From the NCBI GenBank assembly GCA_045644025.1, contig JAZRGE010000009.1:1-30446 (forward strand): a stretch of 30,446 nucleotides of DNA, in the 5' to 3' direction. Source of the stretch: JAZRGE01 sp045644025. GTDB taxonomy: Bacteria > Bacillota > Clostridia > Oscillospirales > Acutalibacteraceae. The translations under genes and the position numbers were made by a program. Within the stretch, counting starts at the first letter, position 1. The number at the start of each line of letters is the position of its first letter. The notes beneath the pieces were generated by a model. The model was given only the letters and a program-made list of their open reading frames with translations, made no database searches and was not told the origin of the DNA. Below, one piece after another: positions 29,686-30,446 of the stretch.

Positions 29686-30446
29686 TTATATCCCAATAAT
29701 ATTTCTTATCTCGGCAGGTGCTACATCGCCGAGAGCCAAATTTCCTTTTGCGGCTATTGCTGCCGCCACACCTGCCGCCTCGCCGATGCCCACACAGATA
29801 GGCATTGCTCTGAAATTGGAATGAGCCATGTGGGTACCCGAAATATTCCTGCCGCAAAGCAATAGATTCTCCTTGCTTTCGGGCAGCAGGCAACGGTAGG
29901 GTATCGTGTAGCCATTTGTTTGCTTAAATTTGTGCTGCACACCTGTCTTATCCAATCCCGCTCCGGTGATATTGTGCACGTCGAAATTAAAGAATGCGTC
30001 CTTCACAACGTAATCATCAAACACTTTGGCTTCGGATATATCCTGCTCAGTAAGGGTGTATTTACCCTTAAAGTGGCGTGTTTCTCTTATGCCGATAAGG
30101 GAAGCCGAATCAATTATGAAGCATTTTTCAAATCCGGGCACAAATTCTCTGAGATAAGCCACTATATCGTCCATCTGGTTTCGGCAGGCAATGGTGGCCT
30201 TAGTGAGATCGTCGGCATTGGTGCCATCGATTTCCGTGATATTGGTCATATTGCAGGTGACAACCCCGGGCAATGTGGATTGATACGTGAGAATATGGCC
30301 TGCAGGATAAGGTATATGCTGCTTAGCCAGTGCCTGGAGTTCACCTTTTTCGGTCTGATAAGTTTCTTCAAAGGTGTGCAGGAAGGCCGCTCTTTCGTAG
30401 TCCACTCCGCCAACCTTGAACATAAGCGTGGCAGGCTGCATCTTGT
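29686..30446 (-). CDS. FAD-dependent oxidoreductase, C-terminal part (N-terminus outside the window)
   Basis: At least 253 codons of a gene that enters from the right edge; the FAD-binding N-terminal Rossmann motif is not in the window. The visible part ends with PYRCLLPESKENLLLCGRNI, then SGTHMAHSNFRAMPICVGIG and EAAGVAAAIAAKG, the C-terminal FAD-contacting region of the FAD_oxidored (PF12831-type) family. A central stretch RHFKGKYTLTEQDISEAKVF is also typical. Members occur in sugar and polyol catabolism and elsewhere, so no substrate is assigned. It stops 32 bases upstream of uvrB with no terminator visible between, so the two may be co-transcribed. Confidence 0.85.
   Translation of the reverse strand, partial: KMQPATLMFKVGGVDYERAAFLHTFEETYQTEKGELQALAKQHIPYPAGHILTYQSTLPGVVTCNMTNITEIDGTNADDLTKATIACRNQMDDIVAYLREFVPGFEKCFIIDSASLIGIRETRHFKGKYTLTEQDISEAKVFDDYVVKDAFFNFDVHNITGAGLDKTGVQHKFKQTNGYTIPYRCLLPESKENLLLCGRNISGTHMAHSNFRAMPICVGIGEAAGVAAAIAAKGNLALGDVAPAEIRNIIGI

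Noticed and set aside
27446..29824. 792-codon open frame on the plus strand opposite uvrB
   Set aside because: It is in register with the uvrB codons and stays open because uvrB has no TTA, CTA or TCA codons. Its product has no recognisable domain and there is no ribosome binding site.

Overview
The window looks like a chromosomal segment of an anaerobic, spore-forming member of the Bacillota, class Clostridia, probably gut-associated. Three things point there: the sporulation block spoVB-mazG-hup-rqcP-yabP-yabQ-divIC-yabR, a fused IspH/ribosomal protein S1 gene, and strong AGGAGG-type ribosome binding sites with some GTG and TTG starts. Genus and species cannot be read from the sequence. I saw no tRNA, rRNA, CRISPR array, transposase, phage gene or replication origin, and no gene-free stretch longer than about 210 bases.

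Layout. (1) 1-6734, all leftward: the start of an RNA methyltransferase gene, hpf, then the sporulation/division cluster read from spoVB down to yabR. A small zinc-ribbon gene and an MTA/SAH-type nucleosidase gene sit directly upstream of spoVB. (2) 6810-16516, a carbohydrate island: an AraC-type regulator facing a ROK-family protein and an N-acetylhexosamine 1-kinase (NahK type); a second unit with a clan GH-A glycosidase and a GH123-like glycosidase; a second AraC-type regulator; and a third unit with a GH27 glycosidase and a 63-residue two-CxxC protein. All its catabolic genes read rightward, against both flanks. (3) 16563-23155, leftward: DUF5685 protein, J-domain protein, small membrane protein, BaiN/HI0933 flavoprotein, cmk, plsC, ispH-rpsA, many of them overlapping. 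(4) 23223-30446, leftward: the end of an FAD-dependent oxidoreductase gene, uvrB, an Asp-box (sialidase-fold) gene and uvrA.

How it fits together. The island reads as an intracellular route for glycans containing N-acetylhexosamine. None of its glycosidases has a visible signal peptide, so oligosaccharides would have to be imported (no transporter lies in the window), cut by the GH-A, GH123-like and GH27 enzymes, and the freed GalNAc or GlcNAc phosphorylated at C1 by the NahK homologue. Divergent AraC regulators and inverted repeats over the promoters suggest inducible control. The ROK protein is unusual: it has an N-terminal domain of about 145 residues that I do not recognise, and the segments that should hold the ROK zinc site lack the His and Cys ligands.

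The best candidates for undescribed biology are the zinc-less ROK protein with its catabolic cluster, and the DUF5685 / Cys-rich J-domain / membrane protein trio next to the ispH-rpsA block. The Asp-box gene between uvrB and uvrA, with its own promoter and terminator, is also worth attention. All functional calls come from reading translated sequence by eye; no database search was run.
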